Below are positions 49,782 through 59,457 of a DNA stretch of 64,000 bases, piece after piece (position 1 is the first letter of the stretch; each line of letters opens with the position of its first letter). Below the pieces are notes generated by a model. It was not told the origin of the DNA. It searched no databases and saw nothing but the letters and a program-made list of their open reading frames with translations. Both the position numbers and the translations under genes were made by a program. Origin of the DNA: Woeseia sp. (GTDB lineage: Bacteria > Pseudomonadota > Gammaproteobacteria > Steroidobacterales > Woeseiaceae); the NCBI GenBank assembly GCA_021773015.1, contig JAJFKW010000001.1, positions 3,393,305-3,457,304 on the forward strand. The letters run 5' to 3'.

Positions 49782-52691
49782 ATGGCTTCTGCACCGCGCA
49801 AAAATATCATTCACGGGCTCGAACGCCTGCCGGCGGATTTGCGTGAGCCAGCCAAAAACGCGTTCGTCCGAATCGACAAATGCCTAGCTGACCCATCGAG
49901 CTGGCCGCAGCCGTCAGCAGATGATGTGACGACATTCTGTCGCCTGCTGGCAACGAGTGAATTTTTTACTTCAATCTGTGTACAGCAGACTGCTTGGTTT
50001 ATTGCAGCGTTTAAGGACGGATTGCTCAACGAAGAGCCGCAAGCAGACTTCAAGTTGCCCGATGGGTCTGCAGATCACGCAACAATTGCAAAGGAGATGC
50101 GAAGACATAGAAACCGCAAGCTGCTAAACATATTGTGGCGCGAATACAGTGGCCAGGTAGCGCTCGAACATACTCTTGGTTCATTGTCACAACTTGCGGA
50201 CGAAATGATTGAGGCGAGCAAGCTTGCCGCCAATGAAATTCTTTCACTAAAATTTGGCGCGCCAAGAAACCAGCACGAAGTGCAGATACCCATGTTAGTT
50301 CTCGCAATGGGAAAACTTGGCGGAAATGAGCTCAATGTTTCCTCCGATATTGACATTGTATTTCTCTATTCAGAGGACGGTCAGACCGATGGTGCGCGAA
50401 AGTTAACCGCACAGGAATATTTCGTTCGCCTCGCCAGGCTGACCACGCGGCTATTGGATGAAGTCACAGAGGATGGCTTCGTATTTCGCGTGGATACGAG
50501 GTTGCGCCCATTTGGCGATAGTGGCCCTCCCGTAGCAAGCTTTGCCGCACTTGAGTCGTATCTACTTCGACATGGCAGGGATTGGGAACGCTATGCATAC
50601 GTGAAGGCCCGGGTTGTCGGCAACGATTGCGATAGTGACGATGCCAACGAATTGATGTCCGAAGTCGTGCGACCGTTCGTCTACAGACGATATTTGGATT
50701 ACGGCGTGTTTTCATCGCTGCGAGAAATGAAAGGCTTGATCGAAACAGAGGGCAAGCGGCGCGAGCTGTCGTCAAATATCAAAATAGGTCCCGGCGGCAT
50801 ACGAGAAATTGAATTTATCGTGCAGTCATTGCAACTCGTTCGCGGTGGATCCAACAACGTGTTGCAAAGCAGAAGTCTGGGAACAGCACTGCATGCGACT
50901 GTCAGGGCAGGCTTGCTGACAGTACAGGCCGGTGAAGAATTGCTGGCCGCTTATCGATTTCTGCGCAGGCTTGAGAATTTCATTCAGGCGCTTAGAGACC
51001 GCCAAACGCACGATTTGCCCGACAATCCTCTGGATCGGGAGCGAATCTCCTTTGCAATGCATCAGCCAACATGGGAGTCCCTGGTTGAGGCGCTCGATCA
51101 ACATAGAAATTGCGTCGCTCATCATTTTCGAGAGATTGTATTCCGCGCGGACGGTGATACGAAATCTCGCAATACGGATAACGATTTAGCAATAGCCTGG
51201 CAGGCAGCGGCAGATGTCGTCTCGTGGACGGCATTGCTAGTCGACAAAGGCTTCGCCGAGCCAGAGAAACTGGCGCAAGAGATTAGTGGGTTCGCCGGCA
51301 GTCAGGGTGTGCAGCAAATTGGCGCGACGTCTCGCAGCCGGCTAGATAAGTTCGTTCCGTCTTTACTGCGAATTGTACGGGGTCAGGAAAATCCCGTTGT
51401 GGCGCTTAAGCGAGTACTCGGAGTGGTGGACCGCGTGTTGCGTCGCAGCGCGTACATTGCGCTGCTTAACGAAAACAATATGGTGCTGCAGCGGCTCGTC
51501 GATTTGTGCTCGCAAAGTGCCTATCTCGCAGATGAAATCAGCCGCTATCCGATGCTGCTAGACGAAATGTTGGACTCGCGTTTTTATGCGGCGGACTTTT
51601 CGGCCGAGCGGATGCGTCACGAATTCGTAGAGCGATCTGCCCGTATCGACTTTGCTGATAGCGAGCGCGAAATCGAGGCACTTGCGCAATTTCAAAGAGC
51701 GGCTCTATTTCGCATTGCCATTGCAGACTTCAACGGCAACATGCCGATTATGGAAGTTAGTGACGCGTTGACCGCACTTGCAGAAATCGTTTTGGTACAG
51801 GCGCTGAAAATCGCCTGGAGCGACATGACTGATAAAAACGGCGAACCCGAATTCACCGTCGGCGACATTCGTGAGCGCGCCGGTTTTGCGGTAATTGCGT
51901 ACGGAAAACTCGGCGGCATGGAGTTGTCATACGGTTCCGACCTAGACCTCGTATTTCTGCACAATTCGGCGGGCAGCGATCAGTATACGAATGGTGAAGT
52001 TTCGCTCGATAATTCAATGTTTTTCGCACGCTTGGTGCGCCGCCTTACTCATTTCTTGACGACGCAAACGCCGTCCGGTGCGCTTTACGATGTCGATACC
52101 AGGCTACGGCCCAGCGGCCGCTCAGGAATGTTGGTGACCAGCCTTGACGGATTTGAACGCTATCAAACGGAAAATGCCTGGACTTGGGAGCATCAGGCGT
52201 TGTTGCGCAGTCGTGTTGTTGCTGGAAGTCAAAAGATTGCGCGAGACTTCGAGCGCATTCGGCGACGCATACTGCAGCGTCAAGGTGGCAAGCAAGATTT
52301 GGCATCACAAGTTGCCAAGATGCGTGCTCGAATGCGCGCGACGCTGGACAAGAGTAATGATGAATATTTCGATCTTAAGCAAGGCTGCGGCGGCATTACG
52401 GATATTGAGTTTCTTGTTCAGTATCTCGCTCTAAAGTTCGCCAACTTGTACCCATCCGTCATCTTCTATCCAGACAATGTTAGGCAGCTTGGTACTTTGT
52501 CTGCAACCGGATGTCTTCACGATGCCATGGCATCGCAACTGCAAACCGTTTATCAGATATTTCGTGCGCGTCTGCATCGATTGGCGATGAACAGCGAGCC
52601 GCCACTTGTATCTAACATCGAATTTGCAGATGAGCGGGCATTCGTTCGTGGTCTGTGGGAGCAAGCGCTAGCGCCCGAAGATTCAAATTGA
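49782..52691 (+). CDS. glnE: Bifunctional glutamine-synthetase adenylyltransferase/adenylyl-removing enzyme
   Basis: A 969-residue GlnE, which adenylylates and deadenylylates glutamine synthetase in response to PII. Both nucleotidyltransferase domains are intact: KLGGNELNVSSDIDIVFLY near 180-198 and KLGGMELSYGSDLDLVFLH near 707-725, with the metal-binding DxD in each. The linker helices and the RLRPxGxSG motifs (TRLRPFGDSG and TRLRPSGRSG) are also present. The ATG at 49782 is used; a TTG three codons earlier (49773) is the alternative. Followed by a zf-CHCC gene and Kdo kinase. Confidence 0.97.
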   Translation: MASAPRKNIIHGLERLPADLREPAKNAFVRIDKCLADPSSWPQPSADDVTTFCRLLATSEFFTSICVQQTAWFIAAFKDGLLNEEPQADFKLPDGSADHATIAKEMRRHRNRKLLNILWREYSGQVALEHTLGSLSQLADEMIEASKLAANEILSLKFGAPRNQHEVQIPMLVLAMGKLGGNELNVSSDIDIVFLYSEDGQTDGARKLTAQEYFVRLARLTTRLLDEVTEDGFVFRVDTRLRPFGDSGPPVASFAALESYLLRHGRDWERYAYVKARVVGNDCDSDDANELMSEVVRPFVYRRYLDYGVFSSLREMKGLIETEGKRRELSSNIKIGPGGIREIEFIVQSLQLVRGGSNNVLQSRSLGTALHATVRAGLLTVQAGEELLAAYRFLRRLENFIQALRDRQTHDLPDNPLDRERISFAMHQPTWESLVEALDQHRNCVAHHFREIVFRADGDTKSRNTDNDLAIAWQAAADVVSWTALLVDKGFAEPEKLAQEISGFAGSQGVQQIGATSRSRLDKFVPSLLRIVRGQENPVVALKRVLGVVDRVLRRSAYIALLNENNMVLQRLVDLCSQSAYLADEISRYPMLLDEMLDSRFYAADFSAERMRHEFVERSARIDFADSEREIEALAQFQRAALFRIAIADFNGNMPIMEVSDALTALAEIVLVQALKIAWSDMTDKNGEPEFTVGDIRERAGFAVIAYGKLGGMELSYGSDLDLVFLHNSAGSDQYTNGEVSLDNSMFFARLVRRLTHFLTTQTPSGALYDVDTRLRPSGRSGMLVTSLDGFERYQTENAWTWEHQALLRSRVVAGSQKIARDFERIRRRILQRQGGKQDLASQVAKMRARMRATLDKSNDEYFDLKQGCGGITDIEFLVQYLALKFANLYPSVIFYPDNVRQLGTLSATGCLHDAMASQLQTVYQIFRARLHRLAMNSEPPLVSNIEFADERAFVRGLWEQALAPEDSN

Positions 52692-52763
52692 ATGGTGCGC
52701 TTTCTGCATGGGTTGCGAGGTATAATTTCGCGAATTTCATGGCCATCGCCGCAGGAGAATCAG

Positions 52764-52982
52764 GTGAGACAAAAAGCAGGCAGCGTAGAAGAGCATCTCA
52801 TCGCGGCAAATTCACAACACCGGTACGAGGTCCAGGCTTCAGAATTGCCGCTGTCTTGCCCGATGCCAGGCATGTATCTATGGAACTCTCATCCGAAGGT
52901 ATTTCTACCGATTGAAGAGACTGGAGAGGCTAAGTGTCCGTATTGCGGTGCCGAGTACTTTATAAAGTCTACCGATACTTAG
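52764..52982 (+). CDS. Zinc-finger (zf-CHCC) small protein
   Basis: A 72-residue protein with the zf-CHCC pattern: LSCPMPG, NSHPKVFLPI and KCPYCGAEYF supply Cys, His, Cys, Cys. The family is related to the zinc domain of mitochondrial NDUFS6. GTG at 52764 is favoured because AGGAG lies 6 bases upstream; longer frames upstream overlap nothing useful. It sits directly after glnE, as in many gammaproteobacteria. Confidence 0.9.
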   Translation: MRQKAGSVEEHLIAANSQHRYEVQASELPLSCPMPGMYLWNSHPKVFLPIEETGEAKCPYCGAEYFIKSTDT

Positions 52983-53347
52983 AGAGCAAACCGAGTCAAT
53001 GATCTTCCGAGAAAGTCCGCGAAAATTTCCTTAAAATCTTAAAAAATTAGAGATCTCGCAAATGTGGAGATCTTCTACAATATTATTGAATAATTAATTT
53101 GAAAAAAAATGTAGCGCGAATATCGGCAAAAAGAGGCATATTTATCCCGAAATCCTTGAAAAGTCTAAAAAATGGTGTATTCGAGCAATTATCGAGATTA
53201 AGCGAATTTCGCCAAGATCGTTCCGGCATCGAGTTGGCATCGTTTGTATCACCAAGTGTTGGGTAATTTCGTCAAAATTCTTCTAAAATGGGGCGATATC
53301 GTCGAAAAATGTACTAAAGTGGTAAATTCGACTGCAACGGCCGCAAT
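52983..53347. other. AT-rich intergenic region before the Kdo kinase gene
   Basis: This 365-bp stretch has visibly more A and T than the flanking genes, with long A runs near 53100. AGATCTC (53051-53057) and GAGATCT (53067-53073) form a 7-bp stem over a 9-nt loop. Motifs such as AATTTCG recur around 53205 and 53265. No frame, tRNA or known riboswitch could be supported. It may hold the kinase promoter and regulator sites. Confidence 0.5.
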
Positions 53348-54079
53348 ATGACTGAGCTGACCCAAAATACCCCCAAGGGCGCCGTAATATTCGATTCTGA
53401 GTTATTCGAACGGCCATCGGACGCGATTTTTCAGGTGCAACACTGGGCATCTGTCACGCCAGTCATTGGCGCGCTGCGTGCTGCTGGTCGTGGCAATACA
53501 TTGATCGTGTCTGATGGCGAGCACGAATTCGTGCTGCGAAAATTCGTACGCGGCGGCTTAATAGGCAAGCTCATATCAGATACCTACTTTTGGAATGGCG
53601 AAGACAAAACTCGATGCTTTGCGGAATGGCGGCTGCTGCACAAATTGTCGACTCTGGGTTTCAATGTGCCCCAGCCAGCGGCAGCCCGTTATCGCCGCAC
53701 CGCGATGTTCTATACTGCCGAATTACTCACGGTTCGAGTGCCCGGGATCCAGTCTCTTGTGGATCGACTGAAAAGTGCGCCGCTGTCCAGCGATTTTTGG
53801 CCGCAGCTCGGAGCGGCACTTTACGCATTTCATGAAGCGGGCGTGTTTCATGCGGACTTGAACGCTTACAACGTCCAGGTTGATGAGGCTGATCGGTTGT
53901 GGTTGTTGGATTTCGATCGCGGCAAGATTTTGGAGAACGGCCCCTGGAAGCAAAAAACGTTAGGTCGACTGCATCGGTCATTACGAAAAGTCAGCAGTCT
54001 CGCGCCAGAAGTACGGTTTTCTGATAAAGCGTGGGAAGCGTTGCTTGATGGTTACTTCAACGCATCGAGGTCCGAATAA
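53348..54079 (+). CDS. kdkA: 3-deoxy-D-manno-octulosonic acid (Kdo) kinase
   Basis: A 243-residue protein-kinase-like enzyme of the KdkA/WaaP group, which phosphorylates the Kdo residue of the LPS inner core. The core contains FVLRKFVRGG (with the ATP Lys), the catalytic FHADLNAYNV near 175 and the metal-binding LLDFDRGK near 195. KdkA occurs in bacteria with a single phosphorylated Kdo. The gene lies opposite an LpxL-type acyltransferase, and the 3' ends overlap by 28 bp. Both act on Kdo-lipid A, so the neighbourhood is functional. Confidence 0.93.
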   Translation: MTELTQNTPKGAVIFDSELFERPSDAIFQVQHWASVTPVIGALRAAGRGNTLIVSDGEHEFVLRKFVRGGLIGKLISDTYFWNGEDKTRCFAEWRLLHKLSTLGFNVPQPAAARYRRTAMFYTAELLTVRVPGIQSLVDRLKSAPLSSDFWPQLGAALYAFHEAGVFHADLNAYNVQVDEADRLWLLDFDRGKILENGPWKQKTLGRLHRSLRKVSSLAPEVRFSDKAWEALLDGYFNASRSE

Positions 54080-54993
54080 ACAGCATCGTCTGGGGGTGGG
54101 CAATTCTTGAACTTCTTGTGAACCCAATAATATTGCTCCGGACACAGTCTGATCTGCTTTTCTAACTGGTCCGTGTATTTCTCTGTATCGCGCACTGCAT
54201 CCTTATCCGGAAAATCGGTAAGCGCTGGTAAAATACTGACGACATAGGTGCCGTCATCGAGACGACGCGGAAAAAAGGGTACGGCGACCGCATTGCCTAA
54301 TCTTCCAAGCGTTCCGGTGGCGGTATTGGTCATCGCAGGTACGCCAAAAAATGGCAGCAAAGCTGATTGTTTTCCCCTATAGCTCTGGTCGGGCGCGTAC
54401 CAAACCGGTGTGCCCGAACGCAGGCTTCGAACCATCGACTTAATGTCGTTTTTTTCTATGGTGCCGCGTGCCGAGACCTCGCGACTGGTTCGCAGAATCT
54501 CCGTAAAAAGCGGGTTGCGGTTCTTTCTATAGACAGCATCAAACGGCGGAATATTCATGCTAAGCACTCTGCCGCTCATTTCCAGTGTGGTGAAATGGGC
54601 GCTCAGAATAATGACCCCGACGCCTTTGCTGGCTGGCTCATTAATGTGTTCAAGACCCTCAATTCTCGTCAGTTGCTGCAACTCCTCATCGCTGCTCCAC
54701 CGACCGATGCCCATTTCGATAACTGACGCACCCAGTGCTTCAAAATGTGCCAACGCCAATTCATCGCGCTTATCTGCGGATAATTCTGGAAAGCACAGTG
54801 CGATATTTTTTCGCGTAACCGCCCGTCGAGACGCGAGCATACGGTGTCCTAAGCGACCAATAGCAAAGCCAACCTTCAAGCGCATCCTGTGTGGCAGATG
54901 TACGATCAGACGCAACATGCCAATTGCAGTCCAGGTTAGCCAGTAGCGGGGAGTCCAGTAGTGGGCAAGCGAGGGGCGGTCAGTTGATTTCAT
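54052..54993 (-). CDS. Lipid A biosynthesis acyltransferase (LpxL/HtrB-type)
   Basis: A 313-residue lysophospholipid-like acyltransferase transferring a fatty acyl chain to Kdo2-lipid IVA. The catalytic HX4E is His133-Glu138 in SAHFTTLEMSGR, followed by YRKNRNPLFTEI and WYAPDQSYRG. An N-terminal hydrophobic segment (YWLTWTAIGMLRLIVHLP) anchors it in the inner membrane. LpxL versus LpxM or LpxP cannot be told by eye. It overlaps the Kdo kinase gene tail to tail. Confidence 0.92.
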   Translation of the reverse strand: MKSTDRPSLAHYWTPRYWLTWTAIGMLRLIVHLPHRMRLKVGFAIGRLGHRMLASRRAVTRKNIALCFPELSADKRDELALAHFEALGASVIEMGIGRWSSDEELQQLTRIEGLEHINEPASKGVGVIILSAHFTTLEMSGRVLSMNIPPFDAVYRKNRNPLFTEILRTSREVSARGTIEKNDIKSMVRSLRSGTPVWYAPDQSYRGKQSALLPFFGVPAMTNTATGTLGRLGNAVAVPFFPRRLDDGTYVVSILPALTDFPDKDAVRDTEKYTDQLEKQIRLCPEQYYWVHKKFKNCPPPDDAVYSDLDALK

Positions 54994-55019
54994 TGTCCGA
55001 GGGGACGACGGTCGCCGGT

Positions 55020-56294
55020 CTATTCAGACATTCCGTCAACGTAATCGTCATTTTGATTTTGTTCGTGGTGCCCTAATCCGTCATCAGTTACCGAGGTAAG
55101 TGGTGCATCGTCCGATTGAATGCCCAGGTGAAACGCGGCAAACCCGGGCATCACGACTTGATTTCTAGCCATCCCAATAATACGCCCAGAATACGGTGCG
55201 TATAGATTTGTGCTGGCATTGTTCATGGGGTCAGTAATCGTCCCCAGCAACTCGCCCTTTCTAACGGTAGATCCTAGATTAACCTCGGCCAGCAGTATGC
55301 CCCCTCTATCGGCCCGGACCCAGGTGGATCGATAGTAGACGGGTTCGGCGTCGCCCCATAGGCGCATTTTCTTAAGCATCCCAAGTGTATTGAGCAACGT
55401 CTCTATACCTTTGACGCCGTGTTTGACTTCCTTTAGTTCGAGGACGGACGGGCCGCCGGCCTCAAGCGTCACGGTCGGTATTCCTGCTTTCGTCGCGGCG
55501 CCGCGCAGTGTTCCAGAAGCCGGCGCACTATGTAGAATTACTGTTGCGCCGAATCCCATCGTCAGTGTTTTGACATCCGGGTCCGAAAGGTCGGCGCGCA
55601 ATTGCGGCAAATTTGCACGTTCAAAGGATCCTGTATGCAAATCAACCAATGCGTCACAATGGCTAACGATTTGCGTAAAAAATGAGTGTGCGATGCGTGA
55701 CGCAGCGCTGCCGTTCGGGTTGCCTGGAAAATGCCGGTTCAGGTCACGTCGATCGGGAAGATAACGTGAACCGCGACGAAATCCTTGCAAGTTGACGATA
55801 GGCACGCCAATGACGGCTCCCGATAGTTTGGCGGGGTCGAGGTGGTGCATCACCCGCCGAACCATTTCGACGCCGTTGAGTTCGTCGCCGTGTAGCGCGG
55901 CAGTCAAGCAAAGGGTTGGTCCCGGCGAGCGGCCGTTAACAACCAATACCGGTGTCGTAACAGGCACGCCTTCGAATAGTTCCGTTGCCGACCAGGACAG
56001 CCGTTGATAGGTCCCTGGCGGTATTAGCGCTTTAAGCAGTAGCATGGATTCCGATTCGTCATGCATCGCCTCTGCCATGGTAACGGCATCTGCCAAAGGC
56101 ACGTCCGCACCCGCCTCTGCGGTATCTCGTTCACCGTTTACCGCACCCTCATTGCCAGCGGAACGCGGTGCGGCCTCCAGTGTCGAATCGGCAGGTGTTG
56201 ATTCAGTTGTTGTCTCGGCTTCAGTTTCGTCGGCAAGTACGCTCGGCACCTGCAGGCATAGCAGTAACAGTAGAATTTGGTGGGGGATATTCAT
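55020..56294 (-). CDS. Exported M14-type succinylglutamate desuccinylase/aspartoacylase family protein
   Basis: A 424-residue protein with signal peptide (QILLLLLCLQVPSVLA), a Thr/Glu/Ala-rich linker (about 22-80), and a zinc carboxypeptidase-like domain. Zinc ligands His135 and Glu138 are in AALHGDELNGVE and the third, His220, is in VDLHTGS; YLPDRRDLNRHFPGNPNG gives the substrate-binding Arg and Asn. A C-terminal lipoyl-like lobe follows (GGILLAEVNLGSTVRKGELL). Secreted members are unusual, since classical AstE is cytoplasmic; a periplasmic peptidase-like role is inferred. The start at 56294 is divergent from the MltD-type gene. Confidence 0.88.
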   Translation of the reverse strand: MNIPHQILLLLLCLQVPSVLADETEAETTTESTPADSTLEAAPRSAGNEGAVNGERDTAEAGADVPLADAVTMAEAMHDESESMLLLKALIPPGTYQRLSWSATELFEGVPVTTPVLVVNGRSPGPTLCLTAALHGDELNGVEMVRRVMHHLDPAKLSGAVIGVPIVNLQGFRRGSRYLPDRRDLNRHFPGNPNGSAASRIAHSFFTQIVSHCDALVDLHTGSFERANLPQLRADLSDPDVKTLTMGFGATVILHSAPASGTLRGAATKAGIPTVTLEAGGPSVLELKEVKHGVKGIETLLNTLGMLKKMRLWGDAEPVYYRSTWVRADRGGILLAEVNLGSTVRKGELLGTITDPMNNASTNLYAPYSGRIIGMARNQVVMPGFAAFHLGIQSDDAPLTSVTDDGLGHHEQNQNDDYVDGMSE

Positions 56295-56445
56295 CGTGTT
56301 GCGGTGGCGAGTTTCCGTCAGGTTTATCCAGTATTGCAGGAATGGCTTCCAGCCAGCTCCAAAATACCTTATAAGGGGATTAGTTTTCTGTGAACTATTC
56401 AAGCATTTAGCGCTCTTTTCTCGATTGAAACCGTATTCTCTGCAA

Positions 56446-58413
56446 ATGACAAGCCTAATTCGCATTTTCTTGACCATATTATTGCTGACGACCTCGGTTG
56501 CCCGAGCCGATTCGGAGGACTTTCCGATCCCTGCGGAGTTGCAACGGGACGTTCAGTTTTGGACAAATATATTCACGATCTATTCGACCTCTGAAGGGGC
56601 TCTGCACGATAATCGCAATTTGGCCGTCGTCTATGAGCGCATGGATATGCCGGCTGGTGTTAGCCGGAGAGAGCGCAATCGCCGCGCGCAAAAGAGGCGA
56701 CAGATTTACCAGTCAATTCTTCGCACGCTCGCCGCAGGCAAACGATCTGGCCTAAGTGAAGAGGAGCAACGAGTCCTGGCGCTATGGCCGAGTGGCGTTA
56801 GCAATAACGAGTTAAAGGCCGCGCTAGGCCGGATTCGCTATCAGCAAGGTTTGTCGGACCGCTTTAGACAGGGACTGGTTAGGGCGGGACGTTGGCGAAA
56901 CCACGTTCACGAGCAATTTGAAAAACTTGGCGTGCCAATAGAATTGTCTGCACTGCCACACGTTGAGTCCTCGTACAATCCAGATGCGCGATCACACGTC
57001 GGCGCGTCGGGTATTTGGCAATTTACACGGGGCACCGGGCGCCGCTTCATGCAGGTCGATCACGTGCTCGACGAACGCAACGACCCTTTCCTCGCCAGCG
57101 AAGCCGCCGCCAAGTTGCTGGCCTACAATTATTCGATAACCGGCAACTGGCCGATGGCAATTACCGCATACAATCACGGTCTATCAGGCGCACGACGCGC
57201 AATGCGCCAGTTCGGCGATCATGCTTACGCCAAAATTATGCGTGAGTACCGTGGTCGGACATTCGGATTTGCATCTAGAAATTTCTATGTCGCATTTTTG
57301 GCCGCCAAACACGTAGATCAGAACGCCGAAAAGTATTTTCCAGGCGTCAAGCCGGAAGCTCCGATTGAATATCAGACGTACACGCTGGACAAATACGTTC
57401 CGGTGGCAGCGATGGCGAAGGCCCTAGGGATTCGCGAGCGTGACTTACGTAGCCACAACCCCGCATTGCAGGCGACCGTGTTTCAAGGCAGCAAACACTT
57501 GCCCAAGGGATTTACCATTCGTGTACCGCAACGAGCCATTTCCGGTTCTATTGAAGAATTGGTGGGGCAATTGCCAGCAACACAATTATTCAACGAACAA
57601 CTACCGGATCTTTTTCATCGCGTTGTGAGAGGAGATACGCTTTCCGAAATCGCCGACGCGTACAGAACGCGCGTGTCCACGTTGGTTGCGCTAAATAGTC
57701 TGGGCAGTCGTCATCGCATTCGAATTGGCCAACAGATTCGGTTGCCAGCTGCAGGGCCAGCGCCAAAAGCCAAGCCCGAAGTGACGCCTCCCGCGTCCGT
57801 TGAGGTGGCTGCCGGCAAGCAACCGACGGTTAGCAGCGACGATACGGAAGCAATAGCGGCAGCCATCGAAGATGAGCCGGCGGAGTCCGTTGCCGGCGAG
57901 CCGGCCGAGGTTACTGAAATTGGCGCAATCGCTGATGACATTACCTCAACGGTAAGAGGTGTAATTCAGTCGTCTTTGCTGTCGGATCCAAGTGACTACG
58001 ATGTTGCCGCAGACTTGACCATCGAAGTTCACCCATTGGAAACCCTTGGCCATTACGCTGATTGGCTCGGTATTCGTACGCAGCGACTCCGCGATATCAA
58101 TGGCCTCTCGTTTCGTACGCCGGTAGAAGTCGGTCAGCGGATAAAACTTGACCTGAGTAAAATTGACGTCGCAGTATTTGAACAGCTACGCAGTGAGTAC
58201 CATCGCGAACAACAGGATGAGTTCTTCAGGGCACACACCATCACCGGTATACGCGAACACAAAATTCGTCGTGGGGAGTCCGTTTGGATTTTGTCGTTAC
58301 GCAAGTACGGCGTACCGATATGGTTGTTTCGTCAATACAACCCAGAACTGGATCTTCACAGTGTGCGCCCTGGCAGAATCATAAAGTTTCCGATGTTGGA
58401 CGGTGAAGCTTAG
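56446..58413 (+). CDS. mltD: Lytic murein transglycosylase with C-terminal LysM repeats (MltD-like)
   Basis: A 655-residue secreted protein: signal peptide (IFLTILLLTTSVARA), an SLT domain with catalytic Glu174 in PHVESSYNPDA and the HVGASGIWQF, AAAKLLAYNYS and AYNHG motifs. It then has several LysM-type regions, the clearest being FHRVVRGDTLSEIADAYRTR near 390-440 and HKIRRGESVWILSLRKYG near 608-625. It cuts glycan strands with 1,6-anhydro products. No lipobox is visible, unlike E. coli MltD. The start at 56446 is used; a frame to 56044 overlaps the divergent gene. Confidence 0.94.
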   Translation: MTSLIRIFLTILLLTTSVARADSEDFPIPAELQRDVQFWTNIFTIYSTSEGALHDNRNLAVVYERMDMPAGVSRRERNRRAQKRRQIYQSILRTLAAGKRSGLSEEEQRVLALWPSGVSNNELKAALGRIRYQQGLSDRFRQGLVRAGRWRNHVHEQFEKLGVPIELSALPHVESSYNPDARSHVGASGIWQFTRGTGRRFMQVDHVLDERNDPFLASEAAAKLLAYNYSITGNWPMAITAYNHGLSGARRAMRQFGDHAYAKIMREYRGRTFGFASRNFYVAFLAAKHVDQNAEKYFPGVKPEAPIEYQTYTLDKYVPVAAMAKALGIRERDLRSHNPALQATVFQGSKHLPKGFTIRVPQRAISGSIEELVGQLPATQLFNEQLPDLFHRVVRGDTLSEIADAYRTRVSTLVALNSLGSRHRIRIGQQIRLPAAGPAPKAKPEVTPPASVEVAAGKQPTVSSDDTEAIAAAIEDEPAESVAGEPAEVTEIGAIADDITSTVRGVIQSSLLSDPSDYDVAADLTIEVHPLETLGHYADWLGIRTQRLRDINGLSFRTPVEVGQRIKLDLSKIDVAVFEQLRSEYHREQQDEFFRAHTITGIREHKIRRGESVWILSLRKYGVPIWLFRQYNPELDLHSVRPGRIIKFPMLDGEA

Positions 58414-58415
58414 CC

Positions 58416-58814
58416 TTGGGCCGCACGCGCCTCATTGCCGTCAGATTGCTTCCCGTGTTGTTTATCGCCGCTGGCGCAATGGTCTATGCCGCGTCTGTCG
58501 AACAAAATGGGGGTTATGTTGCTCGTAATATGATACCCATGAGTTTGGTGGTCATACTGGCGGCGACCACGTTGTACCGAGGTAATGGTCGCTGGTCTGG
58601 TAGTGGCTGGCGATGGCCTCTCGGTACACTCGGGTTCGCGATTCCAGCGATAGGCTTGTCGCTTTATTTGCACTATGGTTATTCAGTGGATATGGATGGC
58701 ATGTTCAGCGCCTCCGTTTATCCGCAAGAAGTGTTCAAGTATTTGCCTTTGTACACCGTTGTTGCTGGTGCGATCGGCTTTCTCATCGGCTGGATAGCAG
58801 GCAAGAACGTTTGA
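58416..58814 (+). CDS. Four-helix membrane protein, unknown function
   Basis: A 132-residue protein with four predicted helices (LLPVLFIAAGAMVYA, MIPMSLVVILAATTLY, LGTLGFAIPAIGLSLYL, LYTVVAGAIGFLIGWIAG). It starts with TTG at 58416, two bases after the mltD stop, which implies cotranscription and coupling. No family is recognised. It ends 11 bp before the L,D-transpeptidase gene, so the three genes form a cell-wall-related unit. A flippase- or scaffold-like role is only a guess. Confidence 0.75.
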   Translation: MGRTRLIAVRLLPVLFIAAGAMVYAASVEQNGGYVARNMIPMSLVVILAATTLYRGNGRWSGSGWRWPLGTLGFAIPAIGLSLYLHYGYSVDMDGMFSASVYPQEVFKYLPLYTVVAGAIGFLIGWIAGKNV

Positions 58815-58825
58815 TAGGTGGGACA

Positions 58826-59407
58826 ATGATCACTAGAGTCGCTTTACTCCTAATGAGACAAGAGATCGACAGGTTGAATTTCCCCACTGTCAGACCATTG
58901 ACTAATCGATGCGTAACGTTGGCGTTGGTCGCGTTCTTTTTGAGCATATCGCCACCTGCTGTAGAAGCTTCAGACGATTTTCCGGTTGCTGATAAAGTTA
59001 TTGTCAAGAAGGCCGAGCGCAAATTGTACTTGATGAAAAACGGCAAACCGATTCGTACATTCAATGTGGCGCTGGGCTTGGCACCAGTCGGTGACAAACA
59101 GCAAGAGGGTGATCAGAAGACACCTGAGGGAAAATACATGCTGGATGTCAGAAATCCGGATAGTGATTTCTTTCTTTCGGTCAGGGTGTCGTACCCAAAT
59201 AATGAGGACCGAAGCGCAGCACGTAATATAGGCGTTAATCCCGGTGGACAGATCATGATACATGGACAGCCAAACAAGCCTACTTACTCAGCCGCTTACT
59301 ACGCAAAAGAAGACTGGACGAACGGCTGCATAGCATTATCGAACTCCGATATGATCGACGTTTGGTTAATGACGCCGAACAATGTGCCGATAGAAATTCT
59401 CCCGTAG
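58826..59407 (+). CDS. L,D-transpeptidase (YkuD-family)
   Basis: A 193-residue protein with an N-terminal signal-anchor-like segment (VTLALVAFFLSISPPAVEA) and a YkuD domain. The catalytic His146 is in QIMIHGQPN and the catalytic Cys168 in WTNGCIALSNSDM. Such enzymes form 3-3 crosslinks or attach lipoproteins to peptidoglycan. AGGTGGG lies before the ATG at 58826; a longer frame to 58613 overlaps the upstream membrane gene. It lies in the same unit as MltD. Confidence 0.94.
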   Translation: MITRVALLLMRQEIDRLNFPTVRPLTNRCVTLALVAFFLSISPPAVEASDDFPVADKVIVKKAERKLYLMKNGKPIRTFNVALGLAPVGDKQQEGDQKTPEGKYMLDVRNPDSDFFLSVRVSYPNNEDRSAARNIGVNPGGQIMIHGQPNKPTYSAAYYAKEDWTNGCIALSNSDMIDVWLMTPNNVPIEILP

Positions 59408-59457
59408 GCGCCGGTGCGTGATCGTCCGGCCAGAAGACCAAACGCAATGGATAACAA

